Source of the DNA: JASHPR01 sp963739645 | GTDB lineage: Bacteria; Actinomycetota; Actinomycetes; Streptosporangiales; Streptosporangiaceae | Assembly: GCA_963739645.1 (NCBI GenBank) | Contig: CAVUBM010000086.1 | Location: forward strand, 186,001-250,000 | Reading direction: 5' to 3' | Length of the DNA: 64,000 bases | Translations under genes and position numbers: made by a program | Shown: one piece after another, positions 51,314-60,567 of the stretch | Layout of the letters: every line of letters begins with the position of its first letter | How positions within the stretch are numbered: position 1 is the stretch's first letter | The notes under the pieces: model-generated | Told to the model about the DNA's origin: nothing | The model's database searches: none | What the model saw: only the letters and a program-made list of their open reading frames with translations

Positions 51314-52240
51314 CGCACGGGGACATCGAGGGCGAGGCAGGCCCGGTTCAGGTGCGCGGGACCGTGCTGACGGTCCGGCGGATCGACGCCTACCACGCGA
51401 TGACGATCGTGGCCCCGGGCATCGCGGCCCGGTTCAAGCCCGGCCAGTTCGTTGCGCTGGCCGTCGGCGGCCCGGTCACGCCGATGCTGCTGCGCCGGGC
51501 GTTCTCGATCCATGACGTCCGGCCCGATCACGGCGGCACTGTGGAGTTCGTGTTCGCCGCGAACGGCCCGGGCACCCGGTGGCTGGCCGAGCGCCGCTCC
51601 CGGGATGTCCTCGACATCTGCCGGGCCGCTCGGGCGGCCGTTCCCGGTCCCGCGTGATCCGGTCAGCTGCCTGCTCGTGGGCGGCGGCTACGGCAGCGCG
51701 CCGCTGTTCTCGCTGGCCGCCAGGCTGCGCGAGCGCAGATGCTCGGTCGATTTCCTGCTGGGCGCGGCCACCGGCGACCGGGTCTTCGGCTCCCTGACCG
51801 CGAGGCGGACCGGGCGGACGGCCACCATCACCACCGATGACGGCTCGCTGGGCACCCGCGGCGTCGTCACCGACATGATGGGGCAGATCATCCACGAAGC
51901 CAGGACCGACGTCATCTACGCCTGCGGCCCGATGCCGATGCTGCGCCAGGTGACGTCGCTGGCCCGGCGGTACGACATCCCGGTGCAGGTCGCGGTGGAG
52001 GAGCAGATGGCCTGCGGCATCGGGGTCTGCATGACGTGCGTGCTGCCGGTCACGGGCAGCGACGGGATCACCAGGATGGTCCGGTCCTGCGTGGACGGGC
52101 CGGTATTCCGCGGCGAGCAGGTGCGCTGGGACGACGTGGGCACGATCCCGTTCGACTGCTTCGGCGCGCCCGGCTGGGAGCCCAGATCGCGCCGCGCGGC
52201 CGGGCTCAGCGGGACGGCGAGGCCGGCTCATGGCGGCTGA
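51310..52240 (+). CDS. pyrK: dihydroorotate dehydrogenase electron-transfer subunit (one apparent frameshift)
   Basis: Iron-sulfur flavoprotein that passes electrons from PyrD to NAD+. The FAD domain has the FKPGQFVALAV and LLRRAFSIHD motifs. The NAD part reads LLVGGGYGSAPLFSLA. The [2Fe-2S] site is CGIGVCMTC followed by Cys in MVRSCVDGP. The frame breaks at 51620-51627; removing one base gives VLDIxGPLGRPFPVP. Its ATG overlaps the carB stop (ATGA), and its end overlaps the pyrD start by 11 nt. Its presence shows that PyrD is the class 1B, NAD-linked form. Confidence 0.92.
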
Positions 52241-53208
52241 CCTCCGGGCCCGGCTCGGCCAGACCGAGCTGCCGAACCCCATCCTGACCGCGTCGGGATG
52301 CGCGGGCGCCGGGCGCGAGCTGGCCCAGTTCTTCGACGTCTCGAAGATCGGCGCCGTGGTCACCAAGTCGGTGATGCTCGCGCCGCGGGCGGGCCTGCAC
52401 CCCGAGGATGGCCGAGACGCCGAGCGGCATGCTCAACTCGATCGGGCTGCAGGGCCCGGGCATCGAGGCGTTCCTGCAGCGGGACCTGCCCTGGCTGCTG
52501 TCCCGCGGGGCCCGCGCCGTGGTCTCGATCGCCGGCGGGACGGTCGACGAGTTCGCCGAGCTCGCCGGCCGGCTGTCCGACGCGGCCGGAGTCACCGCGA
52601 TCGAGGTCAACATCTCCTGCCCGAACGTGGAGGACCGGGGCCAGGTGTTCGCCTGCGACCCGGGTGCCGCCGGCACGGTCATCGACGCGGTCCGCCGCCG
52701 GGCCCGGTACGACATCCCGGTGTTCGCGAAGCTCTCGCCGGACGTCACCGACATCGGGGCGATCGCCCGGGCCTGCATGGCCGCGGGCGCGGACGGCCTG
52801 TCGCTGATCAACACCATGCTCGGCATGGCGATCGACGTGGACACCATGCGCCCGGTACTGGCCGGCGTGACCGGGGGGCTGTCCGGCCCCGCGATCCGCC
52901 CTGTGGCCGTACGGTGCATCTGGCAGGTCCGCGAGGCGCTGCCCGATGTCCCGATCATCGGCATGGGCGGCGTGCGGACCGGGAAGGATGCCCTCGAGTT
53001 GATCCTGGCGGGTGCGTCGCTGGTCAGCGTCGGCACCACCATCTTCCATGACCCGTCGGCGTGCATCCGCATCGTGCGCGAGCTGGAGGAAGAGCTGACC
53101 CAGCGCGGCATCGAGCGCTTCTCCGATGCGGTCGGGCTGGCTCACGAGCCGCGTGCTGCCGCGCAGCGCAGGCTCGCTGGAAACGCGGAAGTAGGGAGGA
53201 CGCCGTGA
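52230..53208 (+). CDS. pyrD: dihydroorotate dehydrogenase, class 1B catalytic subunit (one apparent frameshift)
   Basis: FMN enzyme oxidising dihydroorotate to orotate. Conserved parts: LPNPILTASGCAG, GAVVTKSVMLAPRAG, TPSGMLNSIGLQGPG, VNISCPNVEDRGQVF with the catalytic Cys, VFAKLSPDVTDI, IIGMGGVRTGKDALELILAGAS. The N-terminal and main parts are in different frames that meet at 52396-52404, just where the family motif TPRMAETPSGM should begin; one base change restores it. It overlaps pyrK upstream and pyrF downstream (GTGA). Confidence 0.93.
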
Positions 53209-53912
53209 CTTATGTCGCGCCGATCGCCGTCGCGCTCGACGCGCCCAGCCTGGACACGGCGGCGCGGTGGGCCGGCCTGGTCTCACCGCACGTCAGTACG
53301 GTGAAAATAGGGCTCGAACTATATCTGCGTTATGGCCCGGAAGCGGTGGCATCAGTTCGCGGTGCCAATAACGTCAGGGTCTTTCTCGACCTGAAACTCA
53401 ATGACATTCCTGCCACGGTGGCCGGGGCCGCGCGCGCCGTGTCCAGGCTGCGGCCCGACCTGCTCACCGTGCACGCGGTCGGCGGCATGGCCGCGGTGCG
53501 GGCCGCAGTGGAGGCGGCCCCGGATACCAAGATTGTCGCGGTCACCGTCCTCACGTCGCTCGGCGACGACGATCTCGACAGGATCGGCCTGGCCGGCCCG
53601 GTCGGGGACGCCGTGCGGCGGCTCGCGGTGCAGGCGGTGGCGGCCGGCGCCCGCGGGCTGGTCTGCTCGCCACGCGAGGTGGCGGACGTGCGCGCCGAGG
53701 TCGGCCCGGACATCACGTTGATCACCCCCGGCGTGCGCCCCGCGGGATCTGAGGTCCACGACCAGGCCCGGGTGGCCACGCCAGAGGACGCGCTGCGGGC
53801 CGGCGCGGATCTTTTGGTCATTGGCCGGCCGATCACGGACGCGGCCGACCCGGGCGCGGCGGCGGCGGCGATCGGTGCGTCGCTCAGGAAAGCGGCCGTT
53901 GCATCAGGCTGA
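53205..53912 (+). CDS. pyrF: orotidine 5'-phosphate decarboxylase
   Basis: 235 residues from the GTG at 53205, behind AGGGAGGA. It makes UMP by decarboxylating OMP. The family catalytic loop is VFLDLKLNDIPATV with the Asp-Lys-x-x-Asp tetrad, and the phosphate-binding part includes TPGVRPAG. The sequence from 53300 to 53420 is a little less GC-rich than its surroundings, with AT-ending codons. It ends the pyr operon; a 334-nt gap follows. Confidence 0.94.
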   Translation: MTYVAPIAVALDAPSLDTAARWAGLVSPHVSTVKIGLELYLRYGPEAVASVRGANNVRVFLDLKLNDIPATVAGAARAVSRLRPDLLTVHAVGGMAAVRAAVEAAPDTKIVAVTVLTSLGDDDLDRIGLAGPVGDAVRRLAVQAVAAGARGLVCSPREVADVRAEVGPDITLITPGVRPAGSEVHDQARVATPEDALRAGADLLVIGRPITDAADPGAAAAAIGASLRKAAVASG

Positions 53913-54246
53913 GGCATGGCTGGCATCTGGGTGAGCTATGGGCTCGATGAAACCGTGGCGCACGGCGTGCCGGCCGAACTTGCGTGATGCAATTTCAGTT
54001 AAACTGCGGCCCAGCAGCCGGTTCCGGCGGGCCACGCCGACGCCTTGCGGGCGCCACGATCCCACGCCCCGAGACCGTTGGGGCGATGGTACGTTCGACT
54101 ACACTGGGTACTCGGATAAGCTCGGGTAGTAATAATGGATAATTTGTGACGCCATAAACGGGGGTTTGCGTTGCCGTGACGGGCCGAACTCGCTAGTTTT
54201 CCCACGCGGAGCGAGTTTTTCGATACGAAACCCGAGGTGACCACAA
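53913..54246. other. 334-nt intergenic region between pyrF and mihF
   Basis: The longest gap in the second block without an assigned element in its left part. It is locally AT-richer (54000-54010 and 54110-54150). Apart from the mihF promoter candidate at its right end, I see no terminator with a T-run and no RNA gene. Confidence 0.5.
54171..54199 (+). promoter_or_regulatory. candidate mihF promoter
   Basis: TTGCCG (54171-54176), a 17-bp spacer and TAGTTT (54194-54199). A transcript from about 54206 would carry the ribosome site GAGGTGA at 54234-54240 before the GTG. Confidence 0.45.
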
Positions 54247-54570
54247 GTGGCTCTTCCTCCACTTACCCCAGAACAGCGGGCTGCAGCCCTGGAGAAGGCT
54301 GCGAAGGCGCGTAAAGAGCGGGCCGAGGTTAAAAACAGGCTCAAGCACGGTGCGACAACCCTGCCGCAGGTGCTCAAGGAGGGCCAGACCGACGAAGTCG
54401 TCGGAAAGATGAAGGTGTCAGCTCTGCTGGAGTCGATGCCTGGCGTCGGAAAGGTTCGCGCCCGGCAGATTATGGAGCGGCTCGGCATCGCGGAATCGCG
54501 ACGCGTTCGCGGTCTCGGTGCCAACCAGCGGACTGCCCTGGAGCACGAGTTCGGCGGCGGCGAGATCTGA
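54247..54570 (+). CDS. mihF: actinobacterial integration host factor (mIHF/sIHF)
   Basis: 107-residue nucleoid protein unrelated to proteobacterial IHF. A basic N-terminal helix (EQRAAALEKAAKARKERAEVKNRL) precedes the helix-two-turn-helix MPGVGKVRARQIMERLGIAESRRVRGLG, which binds DNA. The length and position between pyrF and gmk match Streptomyces sIHF. It compacts DNA and affects development there. The start is the GTG at 54247, 6 nt after GAGGTGA. It has its own promoter candidate in the preceding gap. Confidence 0.95.
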   Translation: MALPPLTPEQRAAALEKAAKARKERAEVKNRLKHGATTLPQVLKEGQTDEVVGKMKVSALLESMPGVGKVRARQIMERLGIAESRRVRGLGANQRTALEHEFGGGEI

Positions 54571-54683
54571 CCGACGAAGCCGAAAGCGACAGGGGCGGGG
54601 GCGGGGGACGCAGGTCCACGGCCGATCCGTCAACCGACGGTGGGCACGCCGCAGCACCCCCACTCGGCGCCGTCCCTGCCCCT

Positions 54684-55253
54684 GTGCGGCTTACCGTCCT
54701 GTCCGGGCCTTCCGGCGTCGGAAAGAGCACGGTAGCGGCGAGCGTCAGGCGCGCCTACTCCCAGATATGGCTGTCGGTCTCGGTGACCACGCGGGCGCCG
54801 AGACCCGGTGAGGTTGACGGCCGCGAATACCACTTTGTCAGCGACCGTGAATTCGATCGTATGGTTGCAAATGGCGAACTCCTTGAATGGGCGGTGTTCG
54901 CCGGGCACAAGTACGGCACCCCGAAGCAGCCTGTTACAGAGAAGCTCAAGGAAGGTATCCCGGCGCTTCTCGAGATCGATCTGGCGGGCGCCAGGCAGGT
55001 TCGCCAGACGGTTCCTGGAGCACTGCTCGTGTTCCTCGCGCCGCCGTCCTGGGAAGAACTGATCCGCAGGCTTACGAGTAGGCGCACCGAGTCGCCTGAC
55101 GTCATCGGCAAGCGGCTCGAGGTGGCGCGGGCCGAGCTCGCCGCAGGCAGCGAGTTCGATGTCACGCTGGTGAATACATCCGTCGAGGATGTCTGCCAGC
55201 GGCTGGTAGCCTTGATGCTGGCTCCAGCTGGCCAATCTCCAGCTGGCCAGTAG
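54684..55253 (+). CDS. gmk: guanylate kinase
   Basis: 189 residues from the GTG at 54684. It phosphorylates GMP to GDP. P-loop LSGPSGVGKSTV at residues 5-16; GMP-binding VSVTTRAPRPGEVDGREYHF; lid and tail follow. The GTG lies only two residues before the fold and has no ribosome site. The same frame is open back to a CTG at 54567 that overlaps the mihF stop, through a G-run-rich stretch. So the real start may lie upstream, either as a coupled rare start or hidden by a sequence error. Confidence 0.92.
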   Translation: MRLTVLSGPSGVGKSTVAASVRRAYSQIWLSVSVTTRAPRPGEVDGREYHFVSDREFDRMVANGELLEWAVFAGHKYGTPKQPVTEKLKEGIPALLEIDLAGARQVRQTVPGALLVFLAPPSWEELIRRLTSRRTESPDVIGKRLEVARAELAAGSEFDVTLVNTSVEDVCQRLVALMLAPAGQSPAGQ

Positions 55254-55309
55254 CGCCGCAGGCTTCGTTCAGCACTCCAGGCGCGCCCCAGAACTCCGAA
55301 AGGTACAAC

Positions 55310-55576
55310 GTGGCAGGGACTCCGGCCGGCGAAGGCATCATCAACCCGCCCATTGACGATCTGCTCAATGTGGTGGACAGCAAGTACGGTCTCGTCATCA
55401 TGGCGTCGAAGCGGGCGAGGCAGATCAACGCCTACTACGCCCAGCTCAGCGAGGGCCTGCTTGAGTACGTCGGCCCGCTCGTCGAGACCCGCGTTCAGGA
55501 GAAGCCGCTCTCCATCGCGCTGCGCGAGATCAGCGAAGGCCTGGTCAGCGCCGAGGAGGCGGCGGCGGAGTCCTGA
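55310..55576 (+). CDS. rpoZ: RNA polymerase omega subunit
   Basis: 88 residues from a GTG at 55310. It helps assemble beta' into RNA polymerase. The conserved core IINPPIDDLLNVVDSKYGLVIMASKRARQIN and the C-terminal VQEKPLSIALREISEG are complete. It lies between gmk and coaBC, the usual order. A GAAAGG motif precedes the start. Confidence 0.95.
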   Translation: MAGTPAGEGIINPPIDDLLNVVDSKYGLVIMASKRARQINAYYAQLSEGLLEYVGPLVETRVQEKPLSIALREISEGLVSAEEAAAES

Positions 55577-55609
55577 CGGCCTGACGGCTGAACACTGCGG
55601 CCCGGGCAG

Positions 55610-56812
55610 GTGCCGATGCGCGTCATCCTTGGCGTGGGCGCGGGCATCGCCGCGTACAAAGCGTGCGAGCTGCTGCGGCTGCTCGGCGAGTCCGGTCACC
55701 GCGTCCGCGTGGTGCCGACGCCGGATGCCCTCCGTTTCGTCGGCGAGGCCACCTGGGCCGCCCTCTCCGGCGAGCCCGTGTCCGCCGGGGTCTGGGATGA
55801 CGTGCACGAGGTTCCGCACGTCCGCCTCGGCCAGAGCGCCGACCTGGTCTTCGTGGCCCCGGCCACCGCGGATCTCCTGGCCCGCGCGGCCGCGGGCGCG
55901 TCCAGCGACCTGCTGGCCGCGGTCCTGCTCACCGCACGCTGCCCGGTGGTGTTCGCGCCCGCGATGCACACCGAGATGTGGGAGCATCCGGCCACCCAGG
56001 CCAACGTGTCCGTACTCCGCGGCCGCGGTGCGGTGGTGCTCGATCCCGCGGTTGGCCGTCTCACCGGGGCCGACACCGGGCCCGGGCGGCTGCCCGAGCC
56101 GGCCGAGCTCTTCGCCGTCGCGCTGCGCGTACTCGCCCGCGGTGCCGAGGGGCTCGCGCCAGACCTGGCCGGACGGCGGGCTGTGGTCTCAGCGGGCGGC
56201 ACCAGGGAGGAGCTCGATCCGGTCAGGTTCCTCGGCAACTGGTCCTCGGGGCGGCAGGGGTACGCGCTGGCCCGGGCGGCCGCGGCCCGCGGCGCGAAGG
56301 TCACGCTGGTGTCGGCGAACGTGGCGCTGGACGATCCCGCGGGCGCGCAGGTCGTGCGCGTCACCTCGGCCCGGGAGATGCGGGACGTGGTGCTCTCGGC
56401 CGCGCCCGAGGCGGACGCCGTGGTCATGGCCGCCGCCGTCGCCGACTACCGGCCGGAGACGAGGAGCGGGGAGAAAATCAAGAAGTCAGGGACGGACCCG
56501 GAACCGCTCCGCCTGGTGCAGAACCCGGACATCCTGCGCGAGCTGTCCGGCCACCGGGCCCGGCCCGGCCAGGTCATCGTCGGGTTCGCCGCCGAGACCG
56601 GGGACGTGCTCGAGAACGGCCGGCGCAAGCTCGCGGACAAGGGCTGTGACCTGCTGGTCGTGAACCAGGTCGGCGGCGGCCTGGCCTTCGGCACCGCCGA
56701 CAACGAGGCGGTGGTGCTCGCCGCGGACGGCTCGCGGACCAGCGTGCCCCGCGGGCCCAAGGAAGTGCTCGCCGACGTGATCTGGGACCTGGTCGCCGGC
56801 CGGCTGTGTTAA
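55610..56812 (+). CDS. coaBC: bifunctional phosphopantothenoylcysteine decarboxylase / phosphopantothenate-cysteine ligase
   Basis: 400 residues, intact. Two consecutive steps of coenzyme A synthesis. The N-terminal CoaC flavin domain has GVGAGIAAYKACELLRLL, the active-site His in DDVHEVPHVRLG, and PAMHTEMW. The C-terminal CoaB domain begins VVSAGGTREELDPVRFLGNWSSGRQG; the family consensus there is GNRSSGKQG, so this enzyme has Trp and Arg in place of Arg and Lys. The segment EKIKKSG holds conserved Lys residues. GTG at 55610, ATG two codons later. Confidence 0.95.
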   Translation: MPMRVILGVGAGIAAYKACELLRLLGESGHRVRVVPTPDALRFVGEATWAALSGEPVSAGVWDDVHEVPHVRLGQSADLVFVAPATADLLARAAAGASSDLLAAVLLTARCPVVFAPAMHTEMWEHPATQANVSVLRGRGAVVLDPAVGRLTGADTGPGRLPEPAELFAVALRVLARGAEGLAPDLAGRRAVVSAGGTREELDPVRFLGNWSSGRQGYALARAAAARGAKVTLVSANVALDDPAGAQVVRVTSAREMRDVVLSAAPEADAVVMAAAVADYRPETRSGEKIKKSGTDPEPLRLVQNPDILRELSGHRARPGQVIVGFAAETGDVLENGRRKLADKGCDLLVVNQVGGGLAFGTADNEAVVLAADGSRTSVPRGPKEVLADVIWDLVAGRLC

Positions 56813-56922
56813 CCCGGGGCCACCATCGGCCGTAGCTTGCCGGGAGAAGGCACGGGGGCCGGCGCCCGGTTACACTTCGGCGAAACCTCAGCGCGTTACT
56901 TGCGGAAGGAATAGGGAGTCAG

Positions 56923-58119
56923 GTGGCTCGTCGTCTGTTTACCTCCGAGTCGGTCACAGAGGGTCATCCGGACAAGATGGCCGACCAGATCAGCGATGCC
57001 ATCCTGGACGGGATGCTCAAGGGCGACCCGAGCAGTCGGGTGGCCGTAGAGACGCTGATCACGACGGGTCAGGTGCATGTCGCCGGCGAGGTGACCACCG
57101 AGACCTACGTCGACATCCCCGGCCTGATCCGGGAGAAGATCCTGGAGATCGGCTACGACTCCTCGGCCAAGGGCTACGACGGCGCGTCCTGCGGCGTGTC
57201 GGTGTCGATCGGCTCCCAGTCGCCGGACATCGCCCAGGGCGTGCGGGAGGCGTTCGAGCACCGCGAGGGCGAGGGATCCGACGAGCTCGACCGGCAGGGC
57301 GCGGGCGACCAGGGCCTGATGTTCGGCTACGCCTGCCGGGAGACGCCCGAGCTGATGCCGCTCCCGATCATGCTCGCGCACCGGCTGGCCCGCCGGCTGT
57401 CCGCGGTCCGGCGCAGCGGTGACGTGCCCTACATCAGGCCCGACGGCAAGACCCAGGTGACGATCGAGTACGCGGGCGGCAAGCCGGTACGCCTGGACAC
57501 GGTCGTGGTCTCCACCCAGCACGCCCCCGCGATCGACCTGAAGGAGCTGCTGACCCCCGACGTGCGCGACCATGTCGTGCTCCCGATCATCTCGGACCTG
57601 GAGATCGACACGTCCAACTACCGGCTGCTGGTCAACCCCACCGGCCGGTTCGAGGTGGGCGGGCCGATGGGCGACGCCGGGCTGACCGGCCGCAAGATCA
57701 TCATTGACACGTACGGCGGGATGGCCAGGCACGGCGGCGGCGCCTTCTCCGGCAAGGACCCCTCCAAGGTCGACCGCAGCGCCGCCTACGCGATGCGCTG
57801 GGTAGCCAAGAACGTGGTCGCGGCGGGGCTCGCCGAGTGCTGCGAATCCCAGGTCGCCTACGCCATCGGCAAGGCCAAGCCGGTCGGCCTGTTCGTGGAG
57901 TGCTTCGGCACCGAGCAGGTTCCGGTGGAGCGCATCCAGGACGCCGTGCTCGAGGTGTTCGACCTGCGGCCGGCCGCGATCATCAGGGATCTGGACCTGC
58001 TCCGGCCCATCTACTCGCAGACCGCGGCGTACGGGCACTTCGGCCGCGAGGAGCCTGACTTCTCCTGGGAGCGTACCGACCGCACCGACGCGCTGCGCGC
58101 GGCCGCCGGGTTCAGTTAA
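56923..58119 (+). CDS. metK: S-adenosylmethionine synthetase
   Basis: 398 residues, intact. It makes SAM from methionine and ATP. ATP/Met-binding GHPDKMADQISDAILD near residue 15, GAGDQGLMFGYACRET near 127, and the phosphate loop GGGAFSGKDPSKVDRSAAY near 265 are all standard. The GTG at 56923 follows GGAAGGAATAGGGAG. The 110-nt gap before it shows no SAM riboswitch; TACACT near 56871 may be a -10 box. With metF and metH in the same window the methyl cycle is nearly complete. Confidence 0.97.
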   Translation: MARRLFTSESVTEGHPDKMADQISDAILDGMLKGDPSSRVAVETLITTGQVHVAGEVTTETYVDIPGLIREKILEIGYDSSAKGYDGASCGVSVSIGSQSPDIAQGVREAFEHREGEGSDELDRQGAGDQGLMFGYACRETPELMPLPIMLAHRLARRLSAVRRSGDVPYIRPDGKTQVTIEYAGGKPVRLDTVVVSTQHAPAIDLKELLTPDVRDHVVLPIISDLEIDTSNYRLLVNPTGRFEVGGPMGDAGLTGRKIIIDTYGGMARHGGGAFSGKDPSKVDRSAAYAMRWVAKNVVAAGLAECCESQVAYAIGKAKPVGLFVECFGTEQVPVERIQDAVLEVFDLRPAAIIRDLDLLRPIYSQTAAYGHFGREEPDFSWERTDRTDALRAAAGFS

Positions 58120-58194
58120 CCCGGGGGGGACGACCCCCCAGGACCCCCCCGCGTGCCATCCGCTCGGGCCAGCCTCCGGCCGGCCGTCGCGGCT
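58120..58194. repeat. dispersed intergenic repeat, copy B (inverted to copy A)
   Basis: Begins at the base after the metK stop with CCCGGGGGGG-ACGA-CCCCCC, then the complement of GGCCCGAGCGGATGGCACGC, then GCCGTCGCGGCTG. It mirrors 33009-33076. Three further GGCCGTCGCGGC-type words occur between 58182 and 58275. The hairpin could end metK transcription. Confidence 0.7.
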
Positions 58195-58345
58195 GTCCCG
58201 GCTTCGCCGAGACCACGCCCGCCGGGTCGGCAAGCCGGCCGTCGCGGCCAGCATCGGCCGTCGCGGCCATCATCCCGGGCGAGAGCCGAGCGCGCGGCGG
58301 CTGCAGACCGGCAGTTCGGTCGGCCGAGTCTGGTAGGACAGAGCC

Positions 58346-60537
58346 GTGGCGGGTTCGGCGAGACGGGGCGCGAAGGTCGCCGCGAGCCACCTGCCGGTGG
58401 CGCGGGTGGCCGTGGACGTGTCGCTGCCGCACCTAGACCGGCCCTTCGACTACCTGGTGCCAGAGCAGCTCGCCCGGGACGCGGTGCCCGGCTGCCGGGT
58501 CCGGGTGCGGTTCGCTGGCCGGCTGACCGGCGGTTACCTGCTGCAGCGGGTCGAGGCCAGCTCGCACGAAGGCAGGCTCGCGTTCCTGGAGCGGGTCGTG
58601 TCGCCCGAGCCGGTGCTGTCCGCTGACGTCTTCAAGCTGGCCCGGGCGGTGGCCGACCGGTACGGCGGCACGCTGGCCGACGTGCTGCGGCTGGCCATCC
58701 CGCCCCGACATGGTGCCACCGAGGCGGCGGCACCGCCGGAGGACCTCGTGGCTCCGGACCCGAAGCCCCTGGACCCGAAGGCTCCGGACCCGAAGCCCCT
58801 GGACCCGAAGGCTCCGGACCCGAAGCCCCTGGACCCGAAGGCCCTGGACCCGAAGCTCCTGGACCCGAAGCTCCCGGACCCCGGGCCTTGGGCCAGGTAC
58901 CCGGCCGGCGCCTCGTTTCTCACCGCGCTGGCCGCAGGCCGCGCACCGCGCGCGGCCTGGACCGCGCTGCCCGGCCCGCACTGGCCGGACGAGATCGCCC
59001 GGGCCGCGGCGGCCACCGCGGCCGGGGGCCGGGGGACGCTGATCGTCGTGCCCGACGTCAGGGACCTTGACCTGGTCGACGCCGCGCTGGCCAGCGCGCT
59101 CGGCCCCGGCCAGCACGTGTGCCTGGCGGCTGGCCTCGGCCCGGCCGAGCGGTACCGCCGCTGGCTCGCGGTCGCGCGCGGCCGGATCCTGGTGGCGGCC
59201 GGGACCAGGTCCGCCATGTTCGCCCCGGTCGTCCGGCTCGGCCTGGTGGTGATCTGGGACGACGGCGATGACCTGCACGCCGAGCCGCGGGCGCCGTACC
59301 CGCACGTCCGGGAGGTGCTCGCGCTCCGGGCGCATCAGGGCCGCGCGGCCGCGCTGCTGGGCGGGTTCGCCCGGACCGCTGAGGTGACCCAGCTGGTGGC
59401 CAGCGGCTGGGCCGTCGCGCTCACCGCGCACCGGCCTACGGTCCGGCGGTGGGCACCGCGGGTCACGGCGGCGGGCGACGACGCGGAGCTGGCCAGGGAC
59501 GAGGCCGCCCGCTCGGCCCGGATGCCCAGCCTGGCGCTGCGCACCGCGCGCGAGGCGCTCGGCCGCGGGCCGGTGCTGTTCCAGGTGCCCAGGCGCGGCT
59601 ATGTCGTCGCCGTCGCCTGCGAGCGCTGCGGCGAGCGCGCCCGCTGCTCCAGCTGCGGCGGCCCGGTCTCCCTGCCCGGGGCGCAGGCGAGCCCCGTGTG
59701 CGGCTGGTGCGGCCGGCCGCGGGCCCGCAGTGCCTGCGCTGCGGGCAGCCCGGCCTGCGCGCGCTGGTCGTCGGGGCCGGGCGCACCGCGGAGGAGCTGG
59801 GCCGGGCCTTCCCGGCCACCAAGGTGCTGACCTCCGGGCGGAACGGGGTCATCGCCGAGGTGGGATCCGCCCCGGCGGTCATCGTGGCCACCCCCGGGGC
59901 CGAGCCACGCGCGGACGGCGGCTACGCGGCCGCCGTGCTGCTCGACGGCTGGGCGCTGCTCGGCCGGGCCAGCCTGCGCGCCGCCGAGGAGGCGCTGCGG
60001 CGCTGGCTCAACGCCGCGGCGCTGGTCCGGCCCGCGGCCGAGGACGGCTCCGCGGTCGTGGTGGCCGACGCCGCACTGCCCGTGGTGCAGGCCCTGGTGC
60101 GGTGGGACCCGGTCACCCACGCCGAGCGTGAGCTGGCCGAACGCATTGAGCTCCGGTTTCCCCCCGCGGTCAGGCTGGCCGCGCTGACCGGGCCGCCGGG
60201 CGCCGTGCAGGAGGTGCTGCGCGCGGCGGACCTGCCCGCGGGCGCTGACGTGCTCGGGCCGGTGCCCGTGGCGTTCCCTGGCGGGCCCGGTGAGCCGGGG
60301 AACCGGGGGGATCACCGGGTCCAGAACGGCGGAGGTCAGGAGCACGACGGGAATCAGAACCACGGGGATCAGGAGCAAGAGGAGGTCGCCCCCGACGCCG
60401 TGCGGGTGCTGGTCAGGACGGACAGGAAAGACGGGACCGCGCTGGCCACCGCGCTGCGCGCGGCGCAGGCCGTTCGCAGCGCGCGCAAGGGCCTGGGCGT
60501 GGTCCGGCTGCAGCTCGACGCGGCCGAGCTGCTCTGA
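58346..60537 (+). CDS. priA: primosomal protein PriA homologue with degenerate helicase motifs (one apparent frameshift)
   Basis: Replication-restart protein. The N-terminal DNA-binding domain (VAVDVSLPHLDRPFDYLVP to about residue 115) is good. A 40-residue repeat block (LDPKAPDPKP x3 plus variants) follows. The helicase part lacks a Walker A Gly-Lys-Thr/Ser, and the DEAH box is replaced by WDDGDDLHAEP. That is the form seen in other actinobacteria and argues against ATP-driven unwinding. The zinc-binding cysteines CERCGERARCSSCGG and later CLRCG are kept. The frame breaks at 59709-59723, best explained by one missing base (CGR then AAGPQCLRCG). GTG at 58346. Confidence 0.9.
58751..58870 (+). 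repeat. 30-bp tandem repeats inside priA
   Basis: Exact units start at 58751, 58781 and 58811; a variant unit fills 58841-58870. Each encodes ten residues of the type APDPKPLDPK. The exact identity suggests recent expansion in a linker. Confidence 0.9.
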
Positions 60538-60567
60538 GTACGCCCGGACAGGCCTTAGGGTGCTTGG

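Noticed and set aside
56813..56922. SAM riboswitch before metK
   Set aside because: None of the conserved SAM-I or SAM-IV core pairings can be drawn in these 110 nt.
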